This document shows positions 1 through 7,894 of a DNA stretch of 64,000 nucleotides, one piece after another (the stretch's first letter is position 1; the number at the start of each line of letters is the position of its first letter). This stretch comes from Halegenticoccus soli. Its GTDB lineage: Archaea; Halobacteriota; Halobacteria; Halobacteriales; Haloferacaceae. The translations under genes were made by a program, and so were the position numbers. The notes under the pieces were generated by a model that saw nothing but the letters and a program-made list of their open reading frames with translations, had not been told where the DNA came from and did no database searches. Location of the stretch: the NCBI RefSeq assembly GCF_002844195.1, contig NZ_PEND01000002.1, positions 62,001 through 126,000 of the forward strand, given 5' to 3'.

Positions 1-114
1 ACGTTCGTCGCGTCGAGCCGCCGGAGCGCCCGCGCCGAGGTCGACGCCGGGAAGCGCGCCGACGATGCTCTCGTACACCCACGCCTCGCCGCACTCCGTC
101 CCCGAGTCGCCCAT
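1..114 (-). CDS. Partial CDS, N-terminal 38 codons of an unrecognised protein
   Basis: An open minus-strand frame runs from an ATG at 114 off the left edge of the window without a stop. The visible N-terminus (MGDSGTECGEAWVYESIV) has the acidic composition of a haloarchaeal protein and is followed by an Ala/Gly-rich stretch. Too little is present to assign a family. The gene would start about 60 bp from the stop of the next minus-strand gene, so it may be the downstream member of a short directon. Confidence 0.45.
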   Translation of the reverse strand, partial: MGDSGTECGEAWVYESIVGALPGVDLGAGAPAARRDER

Positions 115-176
115 ACCCCGGCGCAGCGCGCCCCCGACCTGAACCGACCCGAACCGACCCGCGTCGGCCCGGCCGG

Positions 177-1046
177 TCACCACCCCGGCGTCGGTGGTGC
201 CCCTCGATCCTCCTCGACAGACGCGGCGAGGCCGGCCGCGTCGGCCGCGTCGCCCCCGCGGTCGCCCGCTCGCTCCTCCCACTCCTCGACGGCTCGACCG
301 ACCCACGAGTCGGCGGCCCGCGCCCGCGCCGCCGCCTCGGCCGCGCGCGACTCGTCGACCTCGGTCGCCCCGGGCGTCGATCCGACCGCGACGCCGACGA
401 ACTCGGCGCGGTCGGCCGCGGTCAGCCGCCCCTCGGCGGCGCGCCCGACGATCCCTCCGAGTCGCCCGGGCTCGGGGTGGACGAACAGCACCGATCCCAC
501 CGCCTGCGGGCCGAACCGGGGGCCGTGGAGGTCGTCCGGAACCGTCCGGTCGAGCAGCCGTTCGCCCCCGTGGGCCGCCTCGACGCGCTCGCACTCGGTT
601 TCCCGGTCGAGCGCGAGGTTCCGTCCCGGGTAGTCGGCGCACGCCTCCGGGTACAGGTCGTCGTCGTGGATGCGACACTGGAGCGTCTCCGGGTCGAGGA
701 AGACGCAGGCGTCGAGCCACCGCCGCCCGAGCCCGAACGGGTCGACGGGCTTCGGCGGCTTCCGCAGGCCGACGGCGAACACCGGTCGTCCGTCGAGCGC
801 GGCCAGGTCGCGACCGTCGATCGTCGCCGCCCCGTCCGCGCCGCCCGCCGCGAACAGTCGCGGGATCAGCGCGTCGCCGTAGCCCGCGTCGAGGAAGTCG
901 CGGACCTCGTCCCGCGTCAGCGGCACGAGGTTGTACGTGTCGTCGAGCGGCCGGCGCGAGCCGCGGCGCTCCCGGTCGAGCGAGTCGGGCCCGATCGGAC
1001 GCCAGTCGATGCAGCACCCGGCGCACCCCCGGCAGTTCACCTCCAT
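177..1046 (-). CDS. YkgJ-family cysteine-cluster protein
   Basis: The 289-residue protein opens with a C-x2-C-x2-CC cluster (Cys5, 8, 11, 12) and has further Cys residues mid-protein in a CRIHDDDLYPEAC-type segment. Together these are the zinc/iron-chelating signature of the YkgJ/UPF0153 family. The molecular role of the family is unsettled; metal binding is inferred from the cysteines. I chose the ATG at 1046 because it places the Cys cluster at the extreme N-terminus, and a TATA-like CTTATTG (minus strand, about 1074-1080) lies 28 bp upstream, as expected for a leaderless transcript. The open frame continues upstream but only as low-complexity GC-rich sequence. The C-terminal ~100 residues are Ala/Glu-rich and probably variable. 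Confidence 0.85.
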   Translation of the reverse strand: MEVNCRGCAGCCIDWRPIGPDSLDRERRGSRRPLDDTYNLVPLTRDEVRDFLDAGYGDALIPRLFAAGGADGAATIDGRDLAALDGRPVFAVGLRKPPKPVDPFGLGRRWLDACVFLDPETLQCRIHDDDLYPEACADYPGRNLALDRETECERVEAAHGGERLLDRTVPDDLHGPRFGPQAVGSVLFVHPEPGRLGGIVGRAAEGRLTAADRAEFVGVAVGSTPGATEVDESRAAEAAARARAADSWVGRAVEEWEERAGDRGGDAADAAGLAASVEEDRGAPPTPGW

Positions 1047-1167
1047 GCGTTGGTGTTCGGTACGGTAGCGCGGCACAATAAGGACGCGGCCTCGCGCCCG
1101 CCTCTCCGCCGTCTCGCTCGCGACGACGTCGGTGCCCTCTTCTCTCTCGCCCCCCTGGGTTCGAGCC

Positions 1168-1374
1168 ATGAGCAGCGAACCGTGCGACGGCTGCGGTCGG
1201 AGGGTGCGGATCGCCGGCGGCATCGGCGACTTCTGGTCTTTCGCGGAGGGGTCGACCGGTGGCATCGACCTCGAACTCGCAGACGGGAGCCGGCACTTCC
1301 TCTGCTTCGACTGCCTCGAACGGCTGCCGGACGACCGGGAGGTCACGGCCGCGGACGTGCGACGGCTGGGGTGA
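1168..1374 (+). CDS. Small zinc-finger-like protein
   Basis: A 68-residue protein with two CxxC knuckles (Cys6/Cys9 and Cys46/Cys49), consistent with one zinc-binding site joining the N-terminal and central parts. The region between is rich in Gly and acidic residues and includes a GDFW motif. The in-frame extension upstream to 1132 lacks protein character, so the ATG at 1168 is preferred. The gene is divergent from the YkgJ-type gene and reads toward the helicase. Small proteins of this layout are common and largely uncharacterised in Halobacteria. The function is unknown. Confidence 0.75.
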   Translation: MSSEPCDGCGRRVRIAGGIGDFWSFAEGSTGGIDLELADGSRHFLCFDCLERLPDDREVTAADVRRLG

Positions 1375-1475
1375 CGAGGGGAGGGCCCCCCGCCCGACTC
1401 CCGTCGCCGAGTCCGGCGTCGAATCCGCGTCGCCGAAGCCGGTGGATTTAGGCCGGCCGCCAGTCACAACCGACC

Positions 1476-3284
1476 GTGGACCCGGAGCGCATCCTCGACG
1501 AGTTTCCCGCCCCGAGCTTCCGCGGCAACCAGGAGCGGGCGCTCCGCGACGTTCGGGACGCGTTCGCCGCCGGCAACGACGTGGTCCTCGTCCGCGCGCC
1601 GACCGGCAGCGGCAAGTCGCTGCTCGCCCGCGCGATCGCCGGGGCCGCCCGCCGGCTCGACGAGGCGGAGCCGAAGGAGGCGACCGGCGCGTACTACACG
1701 ACCCCGCAGGTCTCCCAGCTCGACGACGTCGCCGGCGACAAGTTGCTCTCGGATCTGAAGGTCATCCGGGGAAAGCGAAACTACACGTGCATTCTCCCCG
1801 GCGAGCACGACACCCCGGTGAACCGCGCCCCCTGCGCCCGGCAGAAGGGGTTCGACTGCTCGGTGATGCACCGCTGCCCGTACTTCTCCGACCGCGCCAT
1901 CGCCTCGGGCGGCGGCGTGGCGGCGATGACGCTCGCGTACTTCATGCAGACCGCCGGCTCGGACGTGTTCAGAAAGCGCGACGTGGTCGTCGTCGACGAG
2001 GCGCACGGGCTCGCCGAGTGGGCGGAGATGTACGCCACCATCGAGCTGAAGCCGCGGACGGTCCCCGTCTGGGACGACGTCGGCGTCCCCGAGGTCGACG
2101 CGGCCGCCGATCCCGTCGAGCGGGCCGCCCGGTTCGCCGAGACGCTCGTCGGGGTCTGCTCGCGCGCCAAGGACGACCTGCTGGCGAAGCCGGAGCTCAC
2201 GCCCGAGGAGGCCGCCCGTCGGGACCGGCTTCAGGAGCTCATCTCGGAGCTGAACTGGTTCGTCGACGACTACCGCGACCCCGAGAGCCCGACGACGTGG
2301 GTGGTGGACCAGGCCCCCGGAGCGTCGACGGCCGGCGGGAGCGGCGCAGACGGGAAGGGGGGACCGATCACCATCAAGCCGCTGAACCCGGAACGGTACC
2401 TGCACCACACCGTCTGGGACCGCGGCAACGCGTTCGCGCTCCTGTCGGCGACCATCCTGAACAAGGACGCCTTCTGCCGGCAGGTCGGGCTGAACCCGGC
2501 GAACGTGGCGCTGGTCGACGTGGCGCACACGTTCCCCCTCGAAAACCGCCCGCTGTACGACGTGACGCGGGGGAAGATGACGTTCGAGCACCGGGACGAG
2601 ACCGTCCCGAAGATCGCCCGGCTGCTCGTCCGCCTCATGGCGAAACACCCCGACGAGAAGGGGATCGTTCACGCGCACTCCTACGCGATCCAGGAGCGCC
2701 TCGCCGACCTGCTCGTCGACTTCGGCGTCGGCGAACGCGTGCGCGTCCACGGCCGCGACGACCGCGACGCCGAACTGGAGGCCTGGAAGGCGAGCTCCGA
2801 CCCCGAGCTGTTCATCGCGGTGAAGATGGAGGAGGCGCTGGACCTCAAGGGCGACCTCGCGCGGTGGCAGGTGCTCTGCAAGGCGCCGTACCTCAACACC
2901 GGCGACTCCCGCGTCGCCCGGCGGCTCGAAGAGGGGCAGTGGGCGTGGTACCACCGCGCCGCCCTCCGGACGGTCATCCAGGCCTGCGGCCGCGTCGTGC
3001 GCGCGCCGGACGACTACGGCGCGACCTACCTCGCGGATTCGAGCCTCCTCGACCTGTTCGACAGGGCCCGAAGCGACATGCCGCCCTGGTTCGAAGCGCA
3101 GGTGTCCGCGATGACCGAGCCGACCCTGCCCGAGTTCGACCCGGCGGCCGCGCTCGGGAACGTGTCGGCGGGCGGACGATCCCGGCGGTCCCGGCGGTCG
3201 CGTCGGGGACCGTCGCGGACGACGCGATCGAGCGCCGACAGGCGGAAGGATCACCCGCTGTCGGACGTGTGGGGCGACAACTAG
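1476..3284 (+). CDS. DinG/XPD-like superfamily 2 DNA helicase with predicted Fe-S cluster
   Basis: This 602-residue protein has Walker A APTGSGKS (residues 41-48), a VVVDEAH Walker B and a C-terminal QACGRVVR motif VI, the layout of the Rad3/XPD/DinG group of 5'-3' helicases. Between Walker A and DEAH lie four Cys residues (TCILP, APCAR, DCSVMHRC), spaced as in the 4Fe-4S domain of XPD and DinG. ATP-dependent unwinding during repair or removal of DNA-RNA/DNA structures is inferred from family. It starts with GTG at 1476, and a TATA-like GGATTTAGG about 28 bp upstream suggests a leaderless mRNA. The last ~40 residues are Arg/Ser-rich. Its final bases overlap a small antisense gene. Confidence 0.9.
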   Translation: MDPERILDEFPAPSFRGNQERALRDVRDAFAAGNDVVLVRAPTGSGKSLLARAIAGAARRLDEAEPKEATGAYYTTPQVSQLDDVAGDKLLSDLKVIRGKRNYTCILPGEHDTPVNRAPCARQKGFDCSVMHRCPYFSDRAIASGGGVAAMTLAYFMQTAGSDVFRKRDVVVVDEAHGLAEWAEMYATIELKPRTVPVWDDVGVPEVDAAADPVERAARFAETLVGVCSRAKDDLLAKPELTPEEAARRDRLQELISELNWFVDDYRDPESPTTWVVDQAPGASTAGGSGADGKGGPITIKPLNPERYLHHTVWDRGNAFALLSATILNKDAFCRQVGLNPANVALVDVAHTFPLENRPLYDVTRGKMTFEHRDETVPKIARLLVRLMAKHPDEKGIVHAHSYAIQERLADLLVDFGVGERVRVHGRDDRDAELEAWKASSDPELFIAVKMEEALDLKGDLARWQVLCKAPYLNTGDSRVARRLEEGQWAWYHRAALRTVIQACGRVVRAPDDYGATYLADSSLLDLFDRARSDMPPWFEAQVSAMTEPTLPEFDPAAALGNVSAGGRSRRSRRSRRGPSRTTRSSADRRKDHPLSDVWGDN

Positions 3285-3367
3285 AGGAAGAGGCTCACGC
3301 TGTAGACGATCGAAGACCCGACCATGAGCGCCGCGAGCAGCAGCGCGATGAGCTGTTGGCGGTCCAT
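3281..3367 (-). CDS. 28-residue membrane microprotein
   Basis: A very short minus-strand ORF encodes MDRQQLIALLLAALMVGSS followed by IVYSVSLFL. It is a single hydrophobic helix after a short polar N-terminus, so it is predicted to be a one-pass membrane peptide. Its stop overlaps the helicase stop on the other strand by two bases (3282-3283). A TATA-like ACATAAACC (minus strand, about 3389-3397) sits about 27 bp before the ATG, the spacing of a leaderless haloarchaeal gene, which argues that it is real. Similar Leu-rich microproteins are known in haloarchaea but I cannot assign a function. Confidence 0.65.
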   Translation of the reverse strand: MDRQQLIALLLAALMVGSSIVYSVSLFL

Positions 3368-3588
3368 GTGCGCGGCTCGGTCCGGCTCGGTTTATGTCCT
3401 TTGGCGCGCCGCTCCGACTGGGCAAATATTGCAAGTGTCGCGAATATTGCCGGACAAGTCCAACACGATTCTTCATACAGCAATACGAACGTATGATAGT
3501 CTCGGGAAATAGATAACGAATGTACTGATTTAGACGGAGCAAATCGAAGTATTGCTACTATTTCTCACGATACCTTTACATGCTTTGT

Positions 3589-3607
3589 TTCGGTACGTGG
3601 TACCGAA
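3589..3607. promoter_or_regulatory. Perfect inverted repeat, candidate operator
   Basis: TTCGGTAC and GTACCGAA form a perfect 8-bp inverted repeat separated by GTG. The repeat ends 5 bp before the ATG at 3613, and a weak TATA-like CTTTACA lies just upstream, so it would cover the transcription start. The position and symmetry fit an autoregulatory operator for the small HTH-like protein that follows. The site is seen directly; its function is inferred. Confidence 0.5.
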
Positions 3608-3612
3608 GACTG

Positions 3613-3804
3613 ATGCACACCCACTCCCTCACGCAGGCCCTGACCCTGTATCAGAGCGGCACGCTCACGCTCGGTCAGGCCGCCGCCCGCGCCGGCCGCT
3701 CGGAGGACGAGTTCGAGAAAACGCTCCGTCGCTACGGCCTCCCCGTCCGCCCGGAGCCGGTTTCGGTCGAGACGACGACCCGTCGCCGGGTCGGAGCCGA
3801 CTGA
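3613..3804 (+). CDS. Small HTH-like haloarchaeal protein
   Basis: The 63-residue protein contains a segment reading SGTLTLGQAAARAGRSEDEF, which looks like a helix-turn-helix: a first helix, a turn, and a recognition-type helix around residues 15-40. It resembles small haloarchaeal HTH or UPF0175-type antitoxin-like proteins; this is similarity by eye only. An ATG at 3580 is in frame, but it would put the palindrome at 3589-3607 inside the gene, so 3613 is preferred. The ~245 bp upstream are unusually AT-rich for this genome and contain several near-palindromes (GCAATATT/AATATTGC types and ATACG-AA-CGTAT). This suggests a regulated promoter. Confidence 0.65.
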   Translation: MHTHSLTQALTLYQSGTLTLGQAAARAGRSEDEFEKTLRRYGLPVRPEPVSVETTTRRRVGAD

Positions 3805-3864
3805 GACACCTGAGTCGACTCAGGGCCGGTCTCGCCCCGACGCCCGGCCGCCCGATCGTCCCCT

Positions 3865-4602
3865 TTAGCAGAAGTTCTGCGTCGCGTAGACCGCCGTCCG
3901 CCCGTCCTCGGTCGTCACCGCGACGCCGATCCCCTCGTTCTCCCAGTACGGCTGGAGGAGGTTCTCGCGGTGGCTCGGGGAGTTCATCCACCCCTCGACG
4001 ATCGCCGCGGCCAGCTCCTCTTCGGTCTCGTACCGCTCGACGCCCCCGTCGGTCGCGACCGGCGCGCCGCGGTAGTTCTTCGCGATGTTCTCCCCGCCCG
4101 TCGCGTACTTGAGCCCGGAGACGCGCACCCGGCACTCGTAGCCGAACTTTTCGTAGCGGTCGCTCAGGTCCTCTCCTTCGGGGGAGACGTGGGCGAAGTA
4201 GCCGCGCTCGGCCATGTCCTCCGAGTGGTACCTCGCGACCTCGCGGAGCTCCGGATCGAACGCGACCGGGTCGAGGCCCCGTTCGGTCCGCCGGTCGTTC
4301 ACCTCGGCGTGGATCGCGTACTCCAGCGCGGTGCGGTTGACGCCGTGCTGAACCGCCTCGTCCGAGACCGCCGGCCGGTCGGCGGGCTCGCGGTCGTCCC
4401 CGCCGAGCGGCGGGAGGTCGGGCCCGCCGTCGATCCCCAGCGCGCCGAACTGCGCGGCGAGGAGGGCCGCGCCGGCGAGGACGGCGACGAAGAGCAGAAA
4501 TCGGACGATCGCGCCGACGATCGATCCGACGATACCCGCCCGAAGCGGGCCGGAGGGCTCTGCCCCGCGCCGTCGCCGGTCGCGGGCTTCGTGCGTAGAC
4601 AT
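3865..4602 (-). CDS. Membrane-anchored CAP (SCP/PR-1) domain protein
   Basis: The 245-residue protein begins with a short cytoplasmic Arg-rich stretch, then one strong transmembrane segment (around residues 25-50: IVGAIVRFLLFVAVLAGAAL). An acidic linker follows, and then a C-terminal CAP domain. Family hallmarks are visible: HSEDMAERGYFAH, GENIAKNY, and GWMNSPSHRENLL. CAP proteins are extracytoplasmic and their biochemical role in archaea is not established. The ATG at 4602 is the first Met before the TM helix. The open frame continues upstream only into frame-shadow sequence of NMD3. Confidence 0.88.
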   Translation of the reverse strand: MSTHEARDRRRRGAEPSGPLRAGIVGSIVGAIVRFLLFVAVLAGAALLAAQFGALGIDGGPDLPPLGGDDREPADRPAVSDEAVQHGVNRTALEYAIHAEVNDRRTERGLDPVAFDPELREVARYHSEDMAERGYFAHVSPEGEDLSDRYEKFGYECRVRVSGLKYATGGENIAKNYRGAPVATDGGVERYETEEELAAAIVEGWMNSPSHRENLLQPYWENEGIGVAVTTEDGRTAVYATQNFC

Positions 4603-4784
4603 CGTCTCTCGGACGACCGTGCGGTCCGGAGGACTATGTGCCGTTCGGCTCCTCTCACTCGGTGGGAATTCCGCGCCGCCGGGCGGTGCGGCGTATCGGC
4701 GCGTCGCGTCGCCCGGCACGTCGCCCCGGTCGACGCGACCGCGGCTACCGTCGCCGAACGAAGTGGTCGTCGAGCGATCGTCGG

Positions 4785-5900
4785 TCAGCCGTCGAGGGCG
4801 TCCTCGGGAACGACGTGGAGCCCGGCGCGGCTCTTGAACACGGGCACGGTCGCGGCGTCGGGATCGAAGAAGTCCGGCCGGGGGATCGTCTTCGACTCGA
4901 ACGTCTCCGGGTCGAGCACCTGCACGGCGTGTTCGTCCTCGACCGTGACGACGGTCGTCTCCGCCGCGTCCTCGACGGTTCCGAGCGATCGGGCGTCGGG
5001 CGCTTCGCCCTCCTCGAAGCTCGACTCGTACCGTTCGCCGGAGACCAGCCTGATTCCCTTGAGGTTCCCGCGGACGCTCCGGACCAGCACCGGTCCCTCC
5101 CCGTCGGACGGATCGATGATGTCGCCCGGCGTGAACTCCGGCAGGCGGACCGCGTAGGTGACCCGGTAGACCTCGTTGCCGTCCTCGTCCTCGGTGACGA
5201 GCGTCGGGTGGGTGTTCACGCGCCCGCCGAGCTCGCGGGTGATGCGGTTCGCGATCGCCTGCCCGAGCTGGTTCGTCGAGACCTTGACGTCGACCCCGTC
5301 GGCGACCTCGTCGATCTCGGTGATGAACGCGTCGCGGTCGCCCGCTTCCTCGCGGTCGGCGACGAACTCCTCCGCGATCTCGACCGCGCGGCGCTCCTCG
5401 TCGGCCGTCGGCGTCCGCTCGTCCGCGCGGACCTGCACGACGCCCGCGTAGTAGCCGCCGGCGATGCGGCCGCAGCGCTGGCAGGTCCCCCGGGAGATCT
5501 TCACCGGGACGACGACTTCCTCCTCCACGGGCGTCCCGCGGACGACGCCCGAGAAGTAACAGTGCATCCGGATGGTGTTCTGGTCGACCTGCTCCGGTTC
5601 GACGGCCCAGGCGACGTCCTCGGCCTTCACGTGGACGCCGAGCGCCTCGGAGACCGACTCGACGGCGACGTCCGTGTAGTCGCGCGCCCCGACGTCGACC
5701 CAGCGGTTCCCCCGGTGGACCGCGCCGCAGCTCGAACAGACGAGCACCTCGACGCGCTCCGGCGCGTCCACGAGGTCGAAATCCTCGAAGTAGCACGCGT
5801 CGCAGAGCGCCTCGTCGCGGTCCCGCGGCGACCCGGGCAGCGGCTCGTCCCGCTCGGGCACCGGGTTTCCGCAGCGCGGGCAGAACTCGCGGGATGTCAT
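4785..5900 (-). CDS. NMD3-family protein
   Basis: A 371-residue protein with four CxxC zinc knuckles in the N-terminal half (CPRC, CDAC, CSSC, CQRC), the arrangement of the archaeal/eukaryotic NMD3 N-terminal domain. A KH/OB-like central part and a C-terminal beta-rich part follow. In eukaryotes NMD3 is the 60S export adaptor. In archaea, which lack a nucleus, it probably acts in late large-subunit maturation. The start at 5900 puts the first CxxC at residues 8-11. A TATA-like run TTAAACG lies on the minus strand just upstream (around 5925-5932). Confidence 0.9.
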   Translation of the reverse strand: MTSREFCPRCGNPVPERDEPLPGSPRDRDEALCDACYFEDFDLVDAPERVEVLVCSSCGAVHRGNRWVDVGARDYTDVAVESVSEALGVHVKAEDVAWAVEPEQVDQNTIRMHCYFSGVVRGTPVEEEVVVPVKISRGTCQRCGRIAGGYYAGVVQVRADERTPTADEERRAVEIAEEFVADREEAGDRDAFITEIDEVADGVDVKVSTNQLGQAIANRITRELGGRVNTHPTLVTEDEDGNEVYRVTYAVRLPEFTPGDIIDPSDGEGPVLVRSVRGNLKGIRLVSGERYESSFEEGEAPDARSLGTVEDAAETTVVTVEDEHAVQVLDPETFESKTIPRPDFFDPDAATVPVFKSRAGLHVVPEDALDG

Positions 5901-6117
5901 CGCCCCCGCTACGCCGGTGCGACGTTTAAGCCCCCCGAACGCGGTCCGCCCCCGGTTTCGATCGACCGTCTCGATCACCGCCCCCACCGCCGACCACCGC
6001 CTCCCCACCGCCGATTACCGCCGATCCCCGTCGACCACCGTCGAGCGCCGGATCGTCGCGCTCCGCGACCGCGCGGTTCCCTCGCCCCGAGGGCGACTCA
6101 CGCGCTCCGGGGGTGAG

Positions 6118-6744
6118 TCACTCGTCCCGGAGGTACTCGATCGCCTCCTCGTCGGGGACCTGCCTGAAGTCCCGGTAGTACGCGCCGACCGCGCCGAAGC
6201 CGGCGGGCGTCTCCACCGCGACGATCCCGTCGGCCTCGCCGCGGAGCTCTTCGACGGCTCTGGGCGGGGCGACCGGCACCGCGAGCACGGTTCGCTCCGC
6301 GCCGGCCTTCCGGATCTGCCGGAGGCAGGCGACGGCCGTCGCGCCCGTGGCGAGCCCGTCGTCGACGAGCGCGACCCGCTTTCCCTCCAGGTCCGGGAGC
6401 GCTTCGCCGCCGCGGTACTGTTCGACTTTCCGCCGCGCGGCTTCCGCCTCCTCCCCCCGGGTCCGCTCGACGTACTCCTCGGAGACGCCGAGCTGTTCGA
6501 CGAGGTCGTCGTTGAGCCAGACGCTCCCGTCGCCGGCCACCGCGCCGATCGCCAGCTCCGGGTTGTGCGGCGCGCCGAGCTTCGACGCGACGATCACGTC
6601 GAGCGGGACGCCGAGGCGGTCCGCGACGGCGCGCCCGACCGGGAGCCCGCCGCGCGGGATCGCGAGCACGACGTCGACTTCGATCCCGCGCTCGACGAGG
6701 CGATCGCCCAGCCGCCTCCCCGCGTCGGTTCTGTCGGTGAACAT
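6118..6744 (-). CDS. Phosphoribosyltransferase family protein
   Basis: The 208-residue protein has the type I PRTase PRPP-binding loop VALVDDGLATGATA at about residues 145-158 and an N-terminal AIPRGGLPVG strand-loop typical of the family. The closest functional class by eye is the ComF/hypoxanthine-like or orphan PRTase group found widely in haloarchaea, often as erythromycin-resistance-neighbour type PRTases. The substrate base cannot be read from sequence. A short upstream gap contains a purine-rich stretch before the ATG at 6744. Confidence 0.85.
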   Translation of the reverse strand: MFTDRTDAGRRLGDRLVERGIEVDVVLAIPRGGLPVGRAVADRLGVPLDVIVASKLGAPHNPELAIGAVAGDGSVWLNDDLVEQLGVSEEYVERTRGEEAEAARRKVEQYRGGEALPDLEGKRVALVDDGLATGATAVACLRQIRKAGAERTVLAVPVAPPRAVEELRGEADGIVAVETPAGFGAVGAYYRDFRQVPDEEAIEYLRDE

Positions 6745-6823
6745 GGCTCACCGGAACTAGGACCGCGACGATGTTAAGGGCTCACACGCGTCGCCCCGCT
6801 CACTCGTCGAGAAATCGCACCGC

Positions 6824-7717
6824 TCACCGATCCAGGAGCGACGGCGGCTCGACCGCCTCGTCGGCCGCTTCGCGCCACGAGTGCGCCGGCGTCCAGCCGA
6901 GCAGGCGTTCGGCCTTCGCGGTCGACAGCGCCGACTCGTCGCCCTCGACGCGGCACGGCTCCGGGACCGCGCCGAAGAACTCCTCGACGACCGCGGCGGT
7001 CGGGCGGTCGAGGTAGTTCTCCGCCGCCGCGGCGTGGAACGCCTCGTGGCCGTCGAAGTCCGCGTCGAGCGCGGCGGCGACGACGCCGGCCACGTCGCGC
7101 GCGTCGACGTACGACCAGAAGTTGCCCGCGCCGGCCGCGAGATCGCCGAGCACCTCCTCGGACCGGCAGTTGTACTCCCCGGGATACTGAATCCACGACG
7201 GGCGGATCGAGGCCACCGGCACGCCGTACCGCCTGGTCACCATCTTCGCGATCTCCTCGCCGACGACCTTCGAGGTCCCGTAGGGGTCCTCGGGGCGCAT
7301 CGGGTGCGTCTCCGCGATCGGGAACTCGTCGGGGAGCGTCTTCTCGCGGGCGAACGGGAAGCCGTACGCGCTCTCGCTGGAGGCCCAGACGACCCGCGCC
7401 CCGGCGCGGCCGGCGGCGACGAGCGCGTTGTACGTCGAGAGGGCGTTCGTCTCGAAGACGCGACCGCCCGGGTGCCGCGTCGGCGAGGGCAGCGCCGCCC
7501 AGTGGACGACGGCGTCGGGGCCCACCTCGGCGACGAGGTCGAACGCCTCGCCGCGGTCGGTGAGGTCGGCGGCCCGGAAGTCGATCCGGTCGCGCTCGGG
7601 CACTTCGAACCCCGGCTGCGACAGGTCGACGCAGACGACGTCGTACTCCCCGGCGAGGCGGTCGACGATCCAGCGGCCCGAGCGGCCGAGGCCGCCGGTG
7701 ACGAGCGCGGTTTCCAT
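6824..7717 (-). CDS. NAD-dependent epimerase/dehydratase (extended SDR)
   Basis: This 297-residue protein has the Rossmann motif GGLGRSG at residues 8-14, an Asp after strand beta2 (CVDLSQ) implying NAD(H) preference, a Ser in SSESAYG and the YxxxK pair in DPYGTSKVVGEE. These are the catalytic features of extended short-chain dehydrogenases acting on nucleotide sugars or related substrates. The substrate is unknown. The gene stands alone, convergent with no obvious partner and divergent from the FNT channel downstream of it. Confidence 0.9.
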   Translation of the reverse strand: METALVTGGLGRSGRWIVDRLAGEYDVVCVDLSQPGFEVPERDRIDFRAADLTDRGEAFDLVAEVGPDAVVHWAALPSPTRHPGGRVFETNALSTYNALVAAGRAGARVVWASSESAYGFPFAREKTLPDEFPIAETHPMRPEDPYGTSKVVGEEIAKMVTRRYGVPVASIRPSWIQYPGEYNCRSEEVLGDLAAGAGNFWSYVDARDVAGVVAAALDADFDGHEAFHAAAAENYLDRPTAAVVEEFFGAVPEPCRVEGDESALSTAKAERLLGWTPAHSWREAADEAVEPPSLLDR

Positions 7718-7894
7718 GCGTCGACCGACGGCCGCGGCCGACTATTAGTCCCCTCCGGCGGCAATCCCGGCCGGCTCTTCGGCGTCACGGAGCGCCTCCG
7801 GAGAGCGATTCCGATCGGCGGCGCCCTCCTGCCGGCAAGTACGGTTATGCCCTCTCGCCACCTCAGTGGAAACGCCTACAGGAGCGAGTGCAGC

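Noticed and set aside
1259-3542. Very long overlapping ORFs on both strands across the helicase gene
   Set aside because: High G+C removes stop codons from shadow frames. These translations are Arg/Pro/Gly-rich without motifs, whereas the frame at 1476-3284 carries all helicase motifs.
7847-7894. N-terminal extension of the FNT gene from the ATG at 7847
   Set aside because: That ATG sits in the probable TATA element, and the GTG at 7895 has an AGGAG at good spacing.
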